Of a stretch of DNA of 22,846 bases, positions 22,574-22,846 are shown piece by piece (position 1 is the stretch's first letter; each line of letters begins with the position of its first letter). Below the pieces are notes generated by a model. That model was given only the letters and a program-made list of their open reading frames with translations. It did not search any database and had not been told where the DNA came from. Location: contig CAZLLV010000560.1 of the NCBI GenBank assembly GCA_964560325.1, positions 1 to 22,846 on the forward strand, in the 5' to 3' direction. The translations under genes and the position numbers were made by a program. The DNA is from CAZLLV01 sp964560325 (GTDB taxonomy: Bacteria > Acidobacteriota > Thermoanaerobaculia > Multivoradales > DATKCC01).

Positions 22574-22846
22574 ATGCCCGACCGGCCCGCCCCCGAGGCG
22601 CTCGACCCGCGGGTCTTCGACCACCTCGGAGAGATCCCCGCCAGCCTGCTCACCGACGAGCTCTACACGAGCGTCGAGCTGCTCGAGCGGCTCGCCCGCG
22701 AGTGGGCGGTGGCGCTCGCGCACGAGCTGGGCGTGGCGGAGGCCCTGCGCTCCGGGCCCGTGACCGCGGAGTCGCTCGCGGTCACCCTCGGCACGGACCC
22801 CGGCTTCGCCCAGCCCCTCGCCTGGCTGCTGGAGGAGCTGGCCGAG
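22574..22846 (+). CDS. Probable SAM-dependent methyltransferase, N-terminal part (partial)
   Basis: The first 91 codons are open to the window edge. The sequence (ELLERLAREWAVALAHELGVAEALRSGPVTAESLAVTLG, about residues 36-74, given here by position; then FAQPLAWLLEELAE) reads like the helical N-terminal dimerisation/winged-helix region of many O-methyltransferase-like proteins, where a small ExLA helix-turn precedes the SAM domain. The catalytic domain is outside the window, so the call is tentative. The start is supported by the TACAAT box eight bases upstream and divergent orientation from folE. Confidence 0.5.
   Translation, partial: MPDRPAPEALDPRVFDHLGEIPASLLTDELYTSVELLERLAREWAVALAHELGVAEALRSGPVTAESLAVTLGTDPGFAQPLAWLLEELAE

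Noticed and set aside
1..22846. tRNA, rRNA, CRISPR arrays, insertion sequences, phage or attachment sites
   Set aside because: No cloverleaf, regularly spaced repeat array, transposase motif or terminal inverted repeat was seen by eye; a covariance-model and transposon search was not possible here.

Overview
High-GC bacterial DNA (estimated around 70% G+C, compact genes, many GTG starts and 4-base stop/start overlaps). A GWxTD-domain lipoprotein, the abundance of ASPIC/UnbV and FG-GAP (CRTAC1-type) proteins, and a multiheme cytochrome fused to TPRs suggest an Acidobacteriota-like organism, perhaps Thermoanaerobaculia-like. That assignment is inference; there is no rRNA or tRNA to test it.

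Layout. (1) 1-2150, minus strand: N-formylglutamate amidohydrolase, a QEGLA/DUF1704 metallopeptidase and the first codons of what looks like a RimK/glutathione-synthase-type ATP-grasp ligase, in one tightly coupled operon. (2) 2310-5189, plus: a dynamin-like GTPase with a membrane hairpin, then a secreted TPR protein. (3) 5190-19695: the unusual part, three operons. Operon A (plus, 5526-8513) encodes a four-helix histidine-rich membrane protein, a FixH/YtkA-like lipoprotein, a NosR/NapH/CcoG-like polyferredoxin and an anchored periplasmic protein with a predicted mature N-terminal histidine. Operon B (minus, 14611-8473) encodes a 1166-residue TPR/FG-GAP/ASPIC protein, a CRTAC1/UnbV-like protein and an UnbU/RnfD-like membrane protein. 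Operon C (plus, 15018-19695) encodes a membrane multiheme cytochrome c-TPR fusion and a second CRTAC1 protein. (4) 19738-22846: a small Cys/His membrane-anchored protein, beta-ketoacyl-ACP synthase III, a GWxTD lipoprotein, GTP cyclohydrolase I, and the start of a probable methyltransferase.

The main discovery is regulatory. Operons A and C each follow an identical 15-base sigma-54 core promoter (TGGCACGACGGTTGC). Each promoter is preceded by two copies of a 15-bp interrupted palindrome, TCATAG-N5-ATGA with small deviations, spaced 46 or 47 bp apart, the nearer copy 123-136 bp upstream of the -24 element. This is the architecture of enhancer-driven sigma-54 transcription. It ties the histidine-rich/Fe-S/FixH operon to the multiheme cytochrome operon, and possibly to divergent operon B, as one regulon: a candidate undescribed envelope electron-transfer or metal-dependent redox system. 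The substrate is unknown.

A second pattern is that four plus-strand genes have a TANANT -10-like box only 7-9 bases before the ATG and no Shine-Dalgarno sequence, which suggests leaderless transcription.
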